A stretch of 64,000 bases of DNA from Hormoscilla sp. GUM202 (GTDB taxonomy: Bacteria; Cyanobacteriota; Cyanobacteriia; Cyanobacteriales; Desertifilaceae). Below are positions 33,411 to 42,727 of this stretch, in pieces. The DNA lies in the NCBI GenBank assembly GCA_005518205.2, contig RFFC02000001.1, positions 237,551-301,550 on the forward strand, read 5' to 3'. Position 1 is the first letter of the stretch. The number at the start of each line of letters is the position of its first letter. The notes beneath the pieces are model-generated. The model saw only the letters and a list, made by a program, of their open reading frames with translations. It ran no database searches and was not told the origin of the DNA. Position numbers and translations under genes: made by a program.

Positions 33411-35520
33411 ATGAATCGTCGTACAATAGTGCTGATAGCGTGCGATGTTTTAAGGTATAAAATGTAACTCAGTGAAATTCTGGTTGGTTCCATTAGCCAA
33501 CAACTGTGGTATTCATGGGGGTCCAAATCCCCCCCTCCAGGTACGGGAGAGACTCTGGTCCTTAATGCTGCTGTCGTGTCCAGAGACTTTCGTTTCCGGA
33601 GACTTTCGTTTCCAGAGCGCCCACCCATGTCGTTGCCGAGCAGGCTCCCGACAGGGTGGGCGCTCTCGGAAACGACCCACCCATGTCGTGCGCGGTCCCG
33701 ACACGACAGGGTGGGCGCTCTCGGAAACGACCCACCCATGTCGCTGCCAGCAGGCTCCCGACAGGGTGGGCGCTCTCGGAAACGACCCACCCATGTCGTG
33801 CGCGGTCCCGACACGACAGGGTGGGCGCTCTCGGACACGAGAGTGACATCACCTCGTAGCGGAGGGGGCCCGGAGCGTGTGAAGCAAGGACTTAAATGTA
33901 GGCTTGCTGGCAGCTATCGCCGGTAACGCCGCTAGGGAAGATGCTCATGGCGAGAACAAAACGAACCTATTTAAGCCTCGTTACACTAATCCAGCGGAAT
34001 AAGGCTTTACACGCTGGCCCAAAAGGGAAATGGTAGTTAGTGTTAGTGGGTGCATCCCAGTTTTGCTTCTTGAGAATTGAGAATTGAGAATTGAGAATTG
34101 AGAATTGAGAATCGAGATCTGGGCTATTTTCCATTCTCCATTCGCAATTCTCCATTCGCAATTAGCATAATTTAATGCCAAAATGCAAAAGTGAGATGCT
34201 CCCGTGTTAGTTGTGTAATCTGACTAACATCGTACTCAAAGAACTCCTGGGGTATTGTAGGGGTCTAAAAGCATCATAATGATACCATGGAACAAAGTAA
34301 CCTTCAACATGCTGTCTACCTGGAATGTCTTGAGGGTTGACAAGTTAGATGATAAGCGCAAGCTATTGAGGGAAGGATGTACTAAGAAGCCAATGCCTAG
34401 AGTAACGTCCGGGATATGCTGACGTAGTGCGGTGATAATAGGAAAATAACCGGAACTAGTAGTCCTGATTATGACACGGCGGCCAGATACTTAAAAAAAG
34501 GGAGTTAGGTCATGAGTTTCTGGTAAAACGGTCTTGTAAATTGGTGATACTAAAGGTTTGCTGGCAGCACCACTCACCAACCAGAATAGGGACAAGGGAA
34601 CAGGTTAAGAGGCTAAACAGGGGTAATCCTGATATAAGCTATCCATGACTTGGACCTCTTACCCAGTAGCCTCCTGCGGTGAAAGTCGCAAGTCCGGTTC
34701 CGATTTTTCTGAGGTTTGTAGTGAGGACGGAAGTCCTCACTACAAACCTCAGTAAGGGAGGGTTGAGAGGCGACTGGAAGCTCGACCCCGACCATGTATA
34801 AGCAGTTTATCCTGGGGACCGGTTGGGCTTTATGGCTGTAATGCAATACCGGGGGTTTCTCAGCAGGCGGTGGAGGTGGCGCTCTCCCAGGAGGAACTGC
34901 ATCAAATCGCTGAATCAATTACTGTTAAGGTATGGGCGGGTGATGCTCGTGGTTCGGGCACTTTGATTATGAAGGAATCCGGGCGTTATACTGTTCTTAC
35001 TAATGACCACGTCATCGCAGTGGGTTCTCCCGATCGCATCGAGACGAATGATGGGAAAATATATCCAGCGACTGTGGTGGAGAAGGTGGATTTTCAGGGG
35101 AAAGATTTGGCCCTGTTGCAGTTCAGCGCCGAGGCTGATTATTCCATAGCTTCTTTGGGTCATGGCGATCGCATGTTTCCCAAGCAGCAGGTGGTAGCTG
35201 CAGGTTTCCCCTACCAACAAGAGGAGTTGGTTTTGTCAGAGGGGTCTATCACACTTTTGCCAGATAAAGCTTTTGAAGGGGGCTACCGCATCGGCTACAG
35301 TAATGATATCCAAAAGGGGATGAGCGGCGGTCCGGTTCTGAATGGCGCAGGTAAGATGATTGCTATCAATGGGATGCACGCCTATCCGTTCTTCGATCCT
35401 TATGTATATGAGGATGGTACGAGACCCGAGGATAAACTGGAACGCCAGAATATCCGCAGCTCTAGTTGGGGCGTTCCTATTGCGACTTTTGCTCAGTTAG
35501 CTTCTGATTTCGTGCCCTAG
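33411..35520 (+). CDS. Secreted trypsin-like serine protease, split by group II intron 3
   Basis: Exon 1 is 33411-33439 (29 bases: ATG and nine codons plus two bases), exon 2 is 34794-35520 (727 bases); together 756 bases, 251 residues. The joined N-terminus reads MNRRTIVLIACISSLSWGPV, then GLYGCNAIPGVSQQA, a typical signal peptide, preceded by AGAAGAAAG before the ATG. The protease domain has the catalytic His in VLTNDHVIA, Asp in KDLALLQF and Ser in KGMSGGPVL, so a trypsin-like (S1/HtrA-related) enzyme exported to the periplasm. Without splicing a start at 34870 (GTG) would give a leaderless form of 216 residues. Because domain V of the intron is damaged, expression of the full protein is doubtful. 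Confidence 0.82.
33574..33843. repeat. Hairpin array with 110-bp tandem duplication
   Basis: The motif gggtgggcgctctcgga occurs at 33654, 33709, 33764 and 33819, every 55 bases. The 55-bp units alternate (A with gagcaggctcccgaca, B with gcgcggtcccgacacgaca), so the true duplication is 110 bp, twice. Each unit pairs with cccacccatgtcg, forming strong stems. Outer sequences tcgtgtcc...ggacacga match the hairpin in infB (42013-42050) and at 54027-54096. Located in the 5' part of intron 3. Confidence 0.88.
34048..34203. mobile_element. MITE derived from the ISKra4-type element
   Basis: Ends gggtgcatcccagttttgc and gcaaaagtgagatgctccc are inverted repeats and match the ends of the ISKra4-type element at 45936-47153. 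An 8-bp target duplication gtgttagt flanks it (34040-34047 and 34204-34211). 156 bp; interior with tandem gagaatt units and no ORF. Confidence 0.82.
34704..34753. repeat. 50-bp palindrome between intron domains V and VI
   Basis: Two perfect 20-bp arms (34709-34728 and 34733-34752) with a ggaa loop. Comparison with intron 2 shows it is inserted directly after the end of domain V. Confidence 0.85.
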
Positions 35521-35693
35521 ACTCTGGCGCAGGATATTCAAGATATTGCCGTATCCCTTGCGGGAGCGCAGCCATACAAATTACCGTGCGGATTGATTTT
35601 GCGTCGGGGAATGGTTGCGAGGAAAGGGAATACTTATTAGCGACCTGTCCTGATTGTCAAAGTAAACGAATTGTCAAAAATGGCAGTATTCAC

Positions 35694-35862
35694 CTGAGGG
35701 GGCGACATGAGCGATAGATTGACCATTCTTTCATTTTTATGAAGCTCAAACCCTTATAAATACGTCGTCTGTCGGCCCAAAACAGCATGGATATTGTTGG
35801 AGATTATGGGCTGAAATCATTACCCAGTAAGTATTTCAGCTTGGATGTCGCCCTCCCAGAGG
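35694..35862. mobile_element. MITE-like element in the IS1 remnant
   Basis: 169 bp; ends ctgagggggcgacat and atgtcgccctcccagag form an imperfect inverted repeat. attcac is duplicated on both sides (35688-35693, 35863-35868). No ORF. Confidence 0.65.
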
Positions 35863-36045
35863 ATTCACAACAAGAAGCAAAAATATAAGTATAAAGATTG
35901 CGGCAGACAATTTGTTGAAAACCCTACTAAAAAACAAATAGCAGAAGAAACTAAAAAAAAGTTCTCTTGCTAGAAATAATTTATTTGGCTGGTATTGCCA
36001 GAATCACTGGAGTTTGCAAGCTATGGCTTCAAAAATATGTTAATA

Positions 36046-36157
36046 ACGCCGTGTGCAACTTTTTCCAACCAACGAGATTTAGGGAGTTTTGAGAACAACA
36101 TTTTCAGCCAAAGACCACCAAACCGTTATTCTTCCGTAGAAAGTTGCACATCGCGTT
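36046..36157. mobile_element. MITE, related to the GGCGTTGCACA family, copy D
   Basis: 112 bp; ends acgccgtgtgcaacttt and aaagttgcacatcgcgtt. The 7-bp direct repeat gttaata flanks it (36039-36045, 36158-36164). It splits the IS1 remnant. Confidence 0.75.
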
Positions 36158-36333
36158 GTTAATAAGAAATATGCGGATATCTCCCGCGAAGGTTTCAGGC
36201 AAGCAAAAAGGGAAATTGACGATTGAGTGTGATGAAATGTGGTCTTTTGTAAAAAGTAAGGATAACAAACAATGGATAAGGTTGGCTCTTGATACAAAAA
36301 CTCGGGAAATAGTTGGAGTTTATGTTGGGGCTT

Positions 36334-36351
36334 GATGTCTCCGGAGACATC
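36334..36351. repeat. 18-bp perfect palindrome in the IS1 remnant
   Basis: gatgtctccggagacatc interrupts the reading frame between GVYVG and ESARELW. Confidence 0.75.
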
Positions 36352-36440
36352 GAAGTAGTCGTGAATCCGCAAGAGAGTTGTGGAAATCTTTACCTCCTGT
36401 TTATCGACGCAGTTTGTTATATCATGTCCGCTCGATTGAC

Positions 36441-36968
36441 CATAATTAGCCGTCCCCAAGCCTGCCCCACCAAGAGAAATTGGTTAAGCCTCTCATCAAC
36501 TCTTTGAGATTCAAGAGTTGACGGCAGCGCTCAAACAAGAGTTCTGACAACTCGTCAAGGACATGCGATCGCTACGATTTGCTATCGGTTCATTGGTCAA
36601 AGGCCATAGTCTTTCTGCTAGTTGTAAATAGGAGTGAATGTGGCGGAAGACCTGGTACTCTCAATCTATAGCGAACCTAAATCATTTGTGTAAATTTTCG
36701 GGAGGGGCGAACGCGGCGGAAACCGCAAGCCTTGTAAGGATTTCATTTAAATTACCTCAGTTATAGAGAGTGCGAAGTTCTCTGAAAATAGGACCTATCC
36801 TAAAAGCTGAACCCCTTGCTCCAAAAGGCAGCCCGCGAATTGCTCATCGGAGGTCTCACGGGCCCAAACCCGCTTATGACAAGCAGTTCCCCAATCGCGT
36901 AGCGTGGCGCAGCCATAGAACTTCGCACTGTCCAGTTACAATTACTAATCAACTAATCATCCAAACCA
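36441..36968. other. Intergenic region with one inverted-repeat pair
   Basis: No gene. agtgcgaagttct at 36769-36781 and its complement agaacttcgcact at 36917-36929 bound about 160 bases, possibly another small element. Upstream sequence is unassigned. Confidence 0.5.
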
Positions 36969-37040
36969 AGCCGATGAGCGGATTTGAACCGCTGACCGTT
37001 CGATTACGAATCGAATGCTCTACCACTGAGCTACACCGGC
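36969..37040 (-). tRNA. trnT: tRNA-Thr (anticodon CGU)
   Basis: On the minus strand: acceptor arm GCCGGTG pairs with CATCGGC (one G-T pair), D-arm GCTCAGTGGTAGAGC, anticodon stem ATTCGA/TCGAAC-type with loop TTCGTAA giving anticodon CGT, T-arm with GGTTCAAATCC. The 3' CCA is not encoded. Reads the ACG codon. Confidence 0.92.
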
Positions 37041-37128
37041 ACATACTTTTTCCTAGTATAGCACGCTTTTTGCTATTGTGTGCTTCCTGAGAAAAATTTT
37101 CCAGACAATATTAACCTAACAACAACAG

Positions 37129-37500
37129 ATGAAACCTATAACAGACCCAGCAGGCTCAAACAAGCCAACACCGAACCCACCAACTGGCTCCTCGGAACCC
37201 TTGACAGGCATGAGAAACTACGATAGAACGCATGTAAAGGGACACGGCAAGCTGAGTCCGGAAAAATCTGCTCGACTCAAAGCAGAAGCGAAAGCACCTT
37301 ACCTAGGTCTGCGGCAGTTTGTCTATGTAGCTTTCGGGGCTTCTGGCTTCATCGGTGCCTTAGTCTTTTTAGCACAATTGCTGGCAGGGCGCAATGTCGG
37401 AGCCGCCCTACCCAACTGTGCCCTGCAAGTCGGGGTTGTTGCTCTCATGGTTTGGCTGTTTCGTCTGGAACAACGGGCCTCTCGCCCCAAAAAACCCTAG
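37129..37500 (+). CDS. DUF3493 membrane protein
   Basis: 123 residues. The conserved part is LSPEKSARLKAEAKAPYLGL followed by RQFVYVAFGASGFIGALVFL and NCALQVGVVALMVWLFRLE: two transmembrane helices. DUF3493 is found in cyanobacteria and chloroplasts (LPA-type proteins linked to photosystem II accumulation in plants). The first 45 residues are Pro/Thr-rich and variable. It lies 90 bases after, and divergent from, the tRNA gene. Confidence 0.83.
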   Translation: MKPITDPAGSNKPTPNPPTGSSEPLTGMRNYDRTHVKGHGKLSPEKSARLKAEAKAPYLGLRQFVYVAFGASGFIGALVFLAQLLAGRNVGAALPNCALQVGVVALMVWLFRLEQRASRPKKP

Positions 37501-37799
37501 GCGCGGTCGATGTCTCCTGTGTGCCGAGTCCCCTGGGACAAGAGCACAACAGGAGATATCGAAAACATAAGCTGCGCTGACAGGATCTCGGCCTGGACTA
37601 TGTTCTCCAACCAGCAAGGAGCTCCTGGGTAATGAGTGAAAAATGTATTGTAATATACATTTTTCCGCTATAATCAAGGCTGAAACCCTTGATTTGGCGT
37701 GACTATAAGCTTTACTCATCACCCCAAACCCAGGAGACCCACCAGCAACCATTAACAATAAACAATAAACTAGATATAGATGTTCTGGTGAGAGTAGTT

Positions 37800-38348
37800 A
37801 TGCGCTTAAAAATTTTATGGTTCCGTTATGGATTATTTTTGGTAGGCTGCGGCAATATCTTACTATCGACGCTCCCCGCAGAAGCATCTGAACAGGTAGT
37901 AATGAATTATCAGATTTTCCAGCGTTCCGTGTCCGTTAGCGAATTAACTACCTTTGCTGACACCGGAGAACTCTCTAACCAGCTGGAAGCCTATATGGAC
38001 ACCGCCAAACAAGACCCCGACAATCTTCGCCGCACCCTCACCACACCGGTCCCAGTCAATCTCATCTTTCTCGATCTGGTACTCAATAGCCAGATGGGCG
38101 AACTGATCCTCGATCGCCTCAGTTTAGCAGTGCATACCCCCTCCCATCAAGCATCTCGGCAAGCCTTACGATCGGCCCTCATCCTCTCGGCCAGTGACGA
38201 CGGTCAAATCACACTCATGGAAACCATTCAAAAATACCCTATCAAACAAGTCCATCTTGAAGGCGATCGCCTCACTGATGCTTACAATCAGCTGACCCGC
38301 TTAGCCAGACCCATCCAAGGCATCTTGAATATTATCGATCTTTTCTGA
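37800..38348 (+). CDS. DUF1400-type exported protein
   Basis: About 182 residues from ATG 37800 (MRLKILWFRYGLFLVGCGNI), an N-terminal signal or anchor segment ending near LPAEASEQ. The rest (ISVSELTTFADTGE-like VSELTTFADTGELS, DNLRRTLTTPVPVN, HQASRQALRSALIL, VHLEGDRLTDA) fits DUF1400, usually an N-terminal part of cyanobacterial alpha/beta hydrolases; here it stands alone. An in-frame ATG at 37689 is less likely. Confidence 0.78.
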   Translation: MRLKILWFRYGLFLVGCGNILLSTLPAEASEQVVMNYQIFQRSVSVSELTTFADTGELSNQLEAYMDTAKQDPDNLRRTLTTPVPVNLIFLDLVLNSQMGELILDRLSLAVHTPSHQASRQALRSALILSASDDGQITLMETIQKYPIKQVHLEGDRLTDAYNQLTRLARPIQGILNIIDLF

Positions 38349-38434
38349 TTAACATAACATAATAATTCCCATCCCCGAACAGGGATGGGAATTACCACCC
38401 TCGTTCCCTGGCTCCCGCCTGGGAACGGTAAGCC

Positions 38435-38629
38435 TTAGTAAGCCAGAGTTTCTAAAGTTTCCCGCAGGTAAATGCGCACCTGCTGCTCTTTACTCAGGCT
38501 CTGGATCTCGGCGTCTGCACTGCGTTCGCTTCGCCAACGCTCAAACCCCGAACTAGAGGCGATCGCACCTTTGAGGTTTTCCCATATTTCCGCATCCGAC
38601 TGCGCTGGTGATAAAGTCAAACTCGACAT
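38435..38629 (-). CDS. Small conserved cyanobacterial protein
   Basis: 64 residues: SLTLSPAQSDAEIWENLKGA, ASSSGFERWRSER and the C-terminal QVRIYLRETLETLAY. It has the look of a small conserved cyanobacterial family of unknown function. AGGAGG stands 5-11 bases before the ATG. The middle (RSADAEIQ) coincides with a small repeat-like sequence gcactgcgttcgcttcgcc. Confidence 0.65.
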   Translation of the reverse strand: MSSLTLSPAQSDAEIWENLKGAIASSSGFERWRSERSADAEIQSLSKEQQVRIYLRETLETLAY

Positions 38630-38716
38630 AAACTCCTCCTAGCTAGTGAATGTACTACTATGAAAATCAACTCATATTAAAAGCATTCGCACTCATGGAG
38701 CGCTTTCAATATTTTT

Positions 38717-38834
38717 GTTGCACTTCGGACGGGATGATGGAGATAGTTGCAGAACTCTCAAACTTAGACTACAAGCCATTTTCAGTAGCGTAGCCTGTGC
38801 AAAAAAGGGCATCATCCCCAAAATGTGCAACGCC
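38717..38834. mobile_element. MITE, GGCGTTGCACA family, copy C
   Basis: Ends gttgcacttcggacgggatg and catccccaaaatgtgcaacgcc (first bases of the left end lost). A 7-bp repeat tattttt flanks it (38710-38716, 38835-38841). Confidence 0.75.
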
Positions 38835-38841
38835 TATTTTT

Positions 38842-39166
38842 ATTTCCTTTTAATATAACTTAATTTTCAATTAGCTTCTGTCTCATCGATCACATTTTTT
38901 TCCCTAGCCAGCAGATATCAGCCACAAATTCAGAGCCAGTCTTCCCTGTATTCCGAGGGGGCGTATCCTCTTGAAGCATCCATCCCGGTCAGATATCCCG
39001 CTCATCCCTCTCTAAAATGAAGGACATTCCCCCTGCCCCCTGCCCCCCAAAGCGAGCGATGCGCCCATCCCGTTCGCGCACTGCGTGCAGCCATGGGAGT
39101 TTAAGCTCCGGTAGCCACACAGTTACTACCGGAGCCCAGCCATCTACCGCACCAACGAGCGCATGC
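38842..39166. other. Intergenic, no gene seen
   Basis: About 325 bases downstream of infB on the minus strand. A possible stem ctccggtagc...gctaccggag (39104-39140) near the infB stop could serve as terminator or be a repeat. Confidence 0.4.
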
Positions 39167-42100
39167 CTATTTTGTTGAGAGAGTACGTCGCTTAGTCACC
39201 ATCCGGTAGGTTTTGATGATATCATTTTCCGCCCAGTCATTGAATTTGTCAACACCGATCCCACACTCGAAGCCAGCACTAACCTCCTTAACATCATCCT
39301 TCATCCGTTTGAGCGAGTCGAGAATGCCTTCATAAATCACATTCTTGCCGCGATCGACCCGCAGATTACAGTTGCGCACCGCCTTACCAGAGATCACATA
39401 GCAGCCAGCGACCACAGCCTTACCCACATTAAATACAGCACGCACTTCCACAGAGCCCAGTTCTTCTTCGACCATTTCTGGATCCAGCAGACCTTCCATC
39501 GCTCCCTGGATATCGTCCAGCAGACTATAGATGACATCATATTCGCGCACGTCTACACCCGCATCGTCAGCAGCAGCTCGGGCCCCACTGGCAAAATTCG
39601 TGTTGAAGCCAACGATCACCGCATCTGACGCCGCCGCCAGATCCACATCCGTTTGCGCGATCTCCCCCGGAGCGGCCAACAGCACTCGCACTTGCACTTC
39701 ATTTTGAGGCAGCTGTTTGAGCGATCCCAAGATCGCCTCCACCGAACCTTGAACATCTGCCTTCAAGACCAGGTTTAGCTCCTTGAGTTCGCCCTCTTGA
39801 GCGCGGGCGCTGAGACTATTGAGAGTGACTCGTCGGGATGCCATTGCCTGTTGCCAACGAGATTCCTGTTGTTCGAGGATCCGCGCTTGGGCGATCGCCT
39901 TAGCTTCTTTTTCGTCAGCAAACACCAGGAACTCATTCCCCGCAGACGGCACATCCCCCAGTCCCAAAACCTCCACCGCACAAGAAGGGCCTGCCGTTTC
40001 TACCCGCTGACCGCGATCGTCTATCATTGCACGGACCTTCCCGATCGCCGCACCTGCTAGCAGAGTATCTCCCACCCGCAGCGTTCCATTTTGCACCAGT
40101 AGCGTCGCGACTGGACCTTTCGCCTTATCCAGATGCGCTTCTATCACCGTTCCCTTTGCCACCCGGTCTGGGTTAGCAGAGAGTTCTTCTATTTCAGCTA
40201 CCAACAGAATCATTTCCAAGAGCGTATCCAGATTTTCTCCCTCGATCGCGCTCACTGGCACCATTATCGTCTCGCCGCCCCATTCTTCTGGCACCAGACC
40301 ACGATCCATCAACTCCTGCTTCACCCGATCTGGCTGGGCACCCTCCTTGTCAATTTTATTAATTGCCACCACCAGCGGCACTTCCGCCGCCTGAGCATGA
40401 CTAATTGCCTCAATTGTTTGAGGGCGCACCCCATCATCAGCCGCCACCACCAGAATCGCAATATCTGTAACTCGTGCCCCTCGCGCCCGCATTGCCGTGA
40501 AGGCTTCGTGACCCGGAGTATCCAAGAAAACGATCTGAGCTTGAGACCCTCCATGTTCCACATCCACATGATAGGCACCAATATGCTGAGTAATCCCACC
40601 AGCTTCTCCCTGTGCCACCTTAGTTTTTCTAATCGAGTCCAGCAAAGTCGTTTTTCCGTGGTCAACATGGCCCATAATCGTCACCACCGGTGGACGACGT
40701 TGCAAGTTTTCCAAGTCTGCCTCATCCAGCATCTCCGTTACTTTCCGAGCCTCAGACTCAGCCGACGCCATTTCCACCTCCACCCCTAGCTCTTGGGCTA
40801 CTAGACTTGCCGTCTCTACATCCAGGGTTTGGGTTACCGTCGCGGCAATTCCTTTATAGAACAGCCCCTTGACAATCTCCGGAGACGGCACAACTAGGAG
40901 ACTCGCCAGCTCTTGCACTGTCAGTCCACCTTTAAGCACAATTTTCGATGGCTTTTCTTTTGAAGCCTGTTCCCGATGATTGCGAGCCGATGTTTTCTGA
41001 CTCTTTATTCCTTCTTTCCTCTTGTGGCTCGGTCGTGCTGCCGAAGCTGCCAGTTTACTTTGATGAGTTGCACTTCCCTTCGGTTTTGCCGGACGCACCA
41101 ATGACAAACTGACTTCCACAGGGGCTAGCAGATCGTCATCGGAATCTAAATCAGAATCTAAATCGGAATCTAAATCGGAATCTAAGATGATTATCGGACG
41201 CCGCTTAGCCTTTGCTGGCGCTTTTGAGACCTTTTTACTTTCTATCTGTTCATCCTCTTCCTTTTCGGACTCCCGTTTTTTCACTCGCTTAGGTGGACGT
41301 GGTACAGGTCGCTTCAGCTCCCGATCTTTAGTATTCTCATCCGCCTCTGAGCTGTCGAACACGTCTTTTCGTAATACCAGCGATGACGATAATTCCTCAT
41401 CCAAGCGATCTGTTGGGGCTGTCGTTGGACGCATCGGGCGGGGCCGTCGCAGTTCTACCGGTTGCGTCCCCGTTGAGGATGCCTCATCTCGTAGTCCACT
41501 ACGAATCTTGGAGCCTTCCCGCGATGCCAGTCTGACTATTTTTTTGCTCTCTACTGGTTTTAATGGCGGTTTATGAGGCTCTGTCCAATTTTTGCTTGCC
41601 GATTGTTTCTCAGACGTATCCTGTTTCTTCTCCTTATTTTTGGACCGTTTTCTTATCGGTCGATTAGACACAATTGTCTCCGCATTTTCCACCCCCTTTC
41701 CTTTCTGTTCTGATGAGGACCCCGGAATATTCTTGCCTTCTTCCTCTGCGATTTTCTTGGACTGATTAAATTTATTGTGGTCTTGTTCTTTCCGGTACTG
41801 CTGCTTATTTCCTTCCCGATTCCTTCGTCCCTTTGGCTTTTCCGACCCTTCACCAATAACGCTTATGGCTGGCCGATTCTCTCTTTTTATTTCTTGTCGC
41901 TTTACTGGCGGACCAATTAGTTCCGGCTTTTCTTCCACCTGCCTATCCACTGTCAATTCCCGAGTTGGCTCCGACGCCGGGCTTTTTTCTTCATTCCGCC
42001 CGATTGATTCGGTCGTGTCCAGAGACGCCGGTGGGCGCTCTCGGACACGAGCAGCACCTCCTTCCGTGCGGGGTTTGGGGGGGGACGGAAGTTCAACATT

Positions 42101-42517
42101 CGCCGCCGATAACTCACTACTTTGACTTGGATGCTGATGAACTGGTTTCTTCGGAGCCCTTAGCTTCTGAGGCTTCGTTGCCCCACTCTGATTGTGAGAA
42201 CCATGATTCAACATCGGCTTACTATTTGGGCGAATTTCCAGAATCTCTTGCCGTTTTTTTACACAAGGCGGCTTGTCTGGTGCTGATTCTGTGTCAATTG
42301 ATGCCGAGCTGACACTGGCAGATTGAGATGAGTGGCTGACTAATTCTTCTGGGTGTTTTTCTGCGTGGGCACGAATGCGTTCAGCATCTGATGCTGATAT
42401 TGTGCTGCTGTGGCTTTTCACTGTGATGTTTAGCTTCTCGCAAACTTTCAATATGTTCTTATTCTCCGAATCCAATTCCTTTGATAGCTCGTAAATTCTT
42501 ACTTTGCCGTTGTTCAT
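39167..42517 (-). CDS. infB: Translation initiation factor IF-2
   Basis: 1116 residues. N-terminal IF2_N region ([20 protein letters not shown]), then a very long, charged, low-complexity linker to about residue 530, a second IF2_N-type region, the GTPase domain from about 611 ([33 protein letters not shown]) and the C-terminal domains II to IV ending [17 protein letters not shown]-2 delivers fMet-tRNA to the 30S subunit and promotes subunit joining. Two insert-like features lie in the linker: a hairpin element at 42013-42050 (residues about 156-168) and a run of 12-bp repeats coding (DSDL)n at 41138-41187. It is last in the rimP-nusA-ylxR-infB operon. Confidence 0.95.
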   Translation of the reverse strand: MNNGKVRIYELSKELDSENKNILKVCEKLNITVKSHSSTISASDAERIRAHAEKHPEELVSHSSQSASVSSASIDTESAPDKPPCVKKRQEILEIRPNSKPMLNHGSHNQSGATKPQKLRAPKKPVHQHPSQSSELSAANVELPSPPKPRTEGGAARVRERPPASLDTTESIGRNEEKSPASEPTRELTVDRQVEEKPELIGPPVKRQEIKRENRPAISVIGEGSEKPKGRRNREGNKQQYRKEQDHNKFNQSKKIAEEEGKNIPGSSSEQKGKGVENAETIVSNRPIRKRSKNKEKKQDTSEKQSASKNWTEPHKPPLKPVESKKIVRLASREGSKIRSGLRDEASSTGTQPVELRRPRPMRPTTAPTDRLDEELSSSLVLRKDVFDSSEADENTKDRELKRPVPRPPKRVKKRESEKEEDEQIESKKVSKAPAKAKRRPIIILDSDLDSDLDSDLDSDDDLLAPVEVSLSLVRPAKPKGSATHQSKLAASAARPSHKRKEGIKSQKTSARNHREQASKEKPSKIVLKGGLTVQELASLLVVPSPEIVKGLFYKGIAATVTQTLDVETASLVAQELGVEVEMASAESEARKVTEMLDEADLENLQRRPPVVTIMGHVDHGKTTLLDSIRKTKVAQGEAGGITQHIGAYHVDVEHGGSQAQIVFLDTPGHEAFTAMRARGARVTDIAILVVAADDGVRPQTIEAISHAQAAEVPLVVAINKIDKEGAQPDRVKQELMDRGLVPEEWGGETIMVPVSAIEGENLDTLLEMILLVAEIEELSANPDRVAKGTVIEAHLDKAKGPVATLLVQNGTLRVGDTLLAGAAIGKVRAMIDDRGQRVETAGPSCAVEVLGLGDVPSAGNEFLVFADEKEAKAIAQARILEQQESRWQQAMASRRVTLNSLSARAQEGELKELNLVLKADVQGSVEAILGSLKQLPQNEVQVRVLLAAPGEIAQTDVDLAAASDAVIVGFNTNFASGARAAADDAGVDVREYDVIYSLLDDIQGAMEGLLDPEMVEEELGSVEVRAVFNVGKAVVAGCYVISGKAVRNCNLRVDRGKNVIYEGILDSLKRMKDDVKEVSAGFECGIGVDKFNDWAENDIIKTYRMVTKRRTLSTK
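41138..41187 (-). repeat. 12-bp microsatellite in the infB linker
   Basis: aaatcggaatct-type 12-mers, four to five copies, encode tandem DSDL on the minus strand. In frame, so the protein is lengthened, not broken. Confidence 0.85.
42013..42050. repeat. Hairpin element within infB
   Basis: tcgtgtccagagac...ctctcggacacga, the same outer arms and gtgggcgctc interior as the hairpins at 33574-33843 and 54027-54096. It is translated as part of the IF-2 linker ([12 protein letters not shown]). Confidence 0.85.
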
Positions 42518-42623
42518 CCACTCTTCCTCTTTCCTACCTACCAGTTTTCACATCATGGCCTGCCTCCCGATCGAGAAGCGACTACAATTTTTTTTGCTCC
42601 TTATCACCAGTCTCGCGCCCTAT

Positions 42624-42667
42624 CGGTGTCTCGTGGGAGCGCTATTCGCACTACCCACGAGACACCG
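42624..42667. repeat. Hairpin with AGTGCG...GCGC core, between infB and upstream ORF
   Basis: Arms cggtgtctcgtggg and cccacgagacaccg with the core, read on the minus strand, agtgcgaatagcgc. The same core occurs at 1770-1813. Confidence 0.85.
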
Positions 42668-42727
42668 AGTCGTGAGTTCCTGATTTTACACAATCTCCAG
42701 GGGCCGAGTACGTCAAGCGATCGAACC

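Larger units (their letters stand above)
33440..34793 (+). mobile_element. Group II intron 3, expanded and degenerate, without RT ORF
   Basis: Begins GTGCGATGTT and ends CTCGACCCCGACC. It is 1354 bases long, against 840-890 for introns 1 and 2; the excess is inserted DNA: a hairpin array at 33574-33843, a MITE at 34048-34203 and a 50-bp palindrome at 34704-34753. In domain V the lower helix is no longer complementary (agcctcctgcgg against cgcaagtccggtt), unlike introns 1 and 2, so splicing is probably lost. Domain I and II sequences (for example ctaagaagccaatgcctaga) match intron 1. Confidence 0.87.
35634..36440 (+). pseudogene. IS1-family transposase remnant with nested insertions
   Basis: InsA-like pieces: LATCPDCQSKRIVKNGSIH, then after an insertion NKKQKYKYKDCGRQFVENPT and (with frameshift) LAGIARITGVCK-like residues. 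InsB-like pieces: VSGKQKGKLTIECDEMWSFV (catalytic Asp region) and the REIVGVYVG segment, then ESARELWKSLPPVYR after a further insertion. Three small elements split it (35694-35862, 36046-36157, 36334-36351), so the order of insertion is later than the IS. Confidence 0.83.

Noticed and set aside
33574..33843. CRISPR-like array
   Set aside because: The regular 55-bp spacing is explained by a 110-bp duplication of self-complementary hairpins; there are no unique spacers and no cas genes.
33377..33926. Several overlapping long ORFs on both strands (for example 33472-33846, 33562-33852)
   Set aside because: They run through the hairpin array, are rich in repeated HPCRxxAR-type peptides and exist in many frames at once; no start signals.
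34870..35520. Leaderless protease starting at GTG 34870 as the native gene
   Set aside because: The frame is open upstream and joins exon 1 across the intron to give a signal peptide with a ribosome binding site.
36700..36930. Fourth group II intron (gtgcgaag start, repeated stems)
   Set aside because: No domain V found; only a pair of inverted repeats around 160 bases.
40133..40789. 218-codon ORF on the plus strand opposite infB
   Set aside because: Antisense shadow of infB in its conserved GTPase region.
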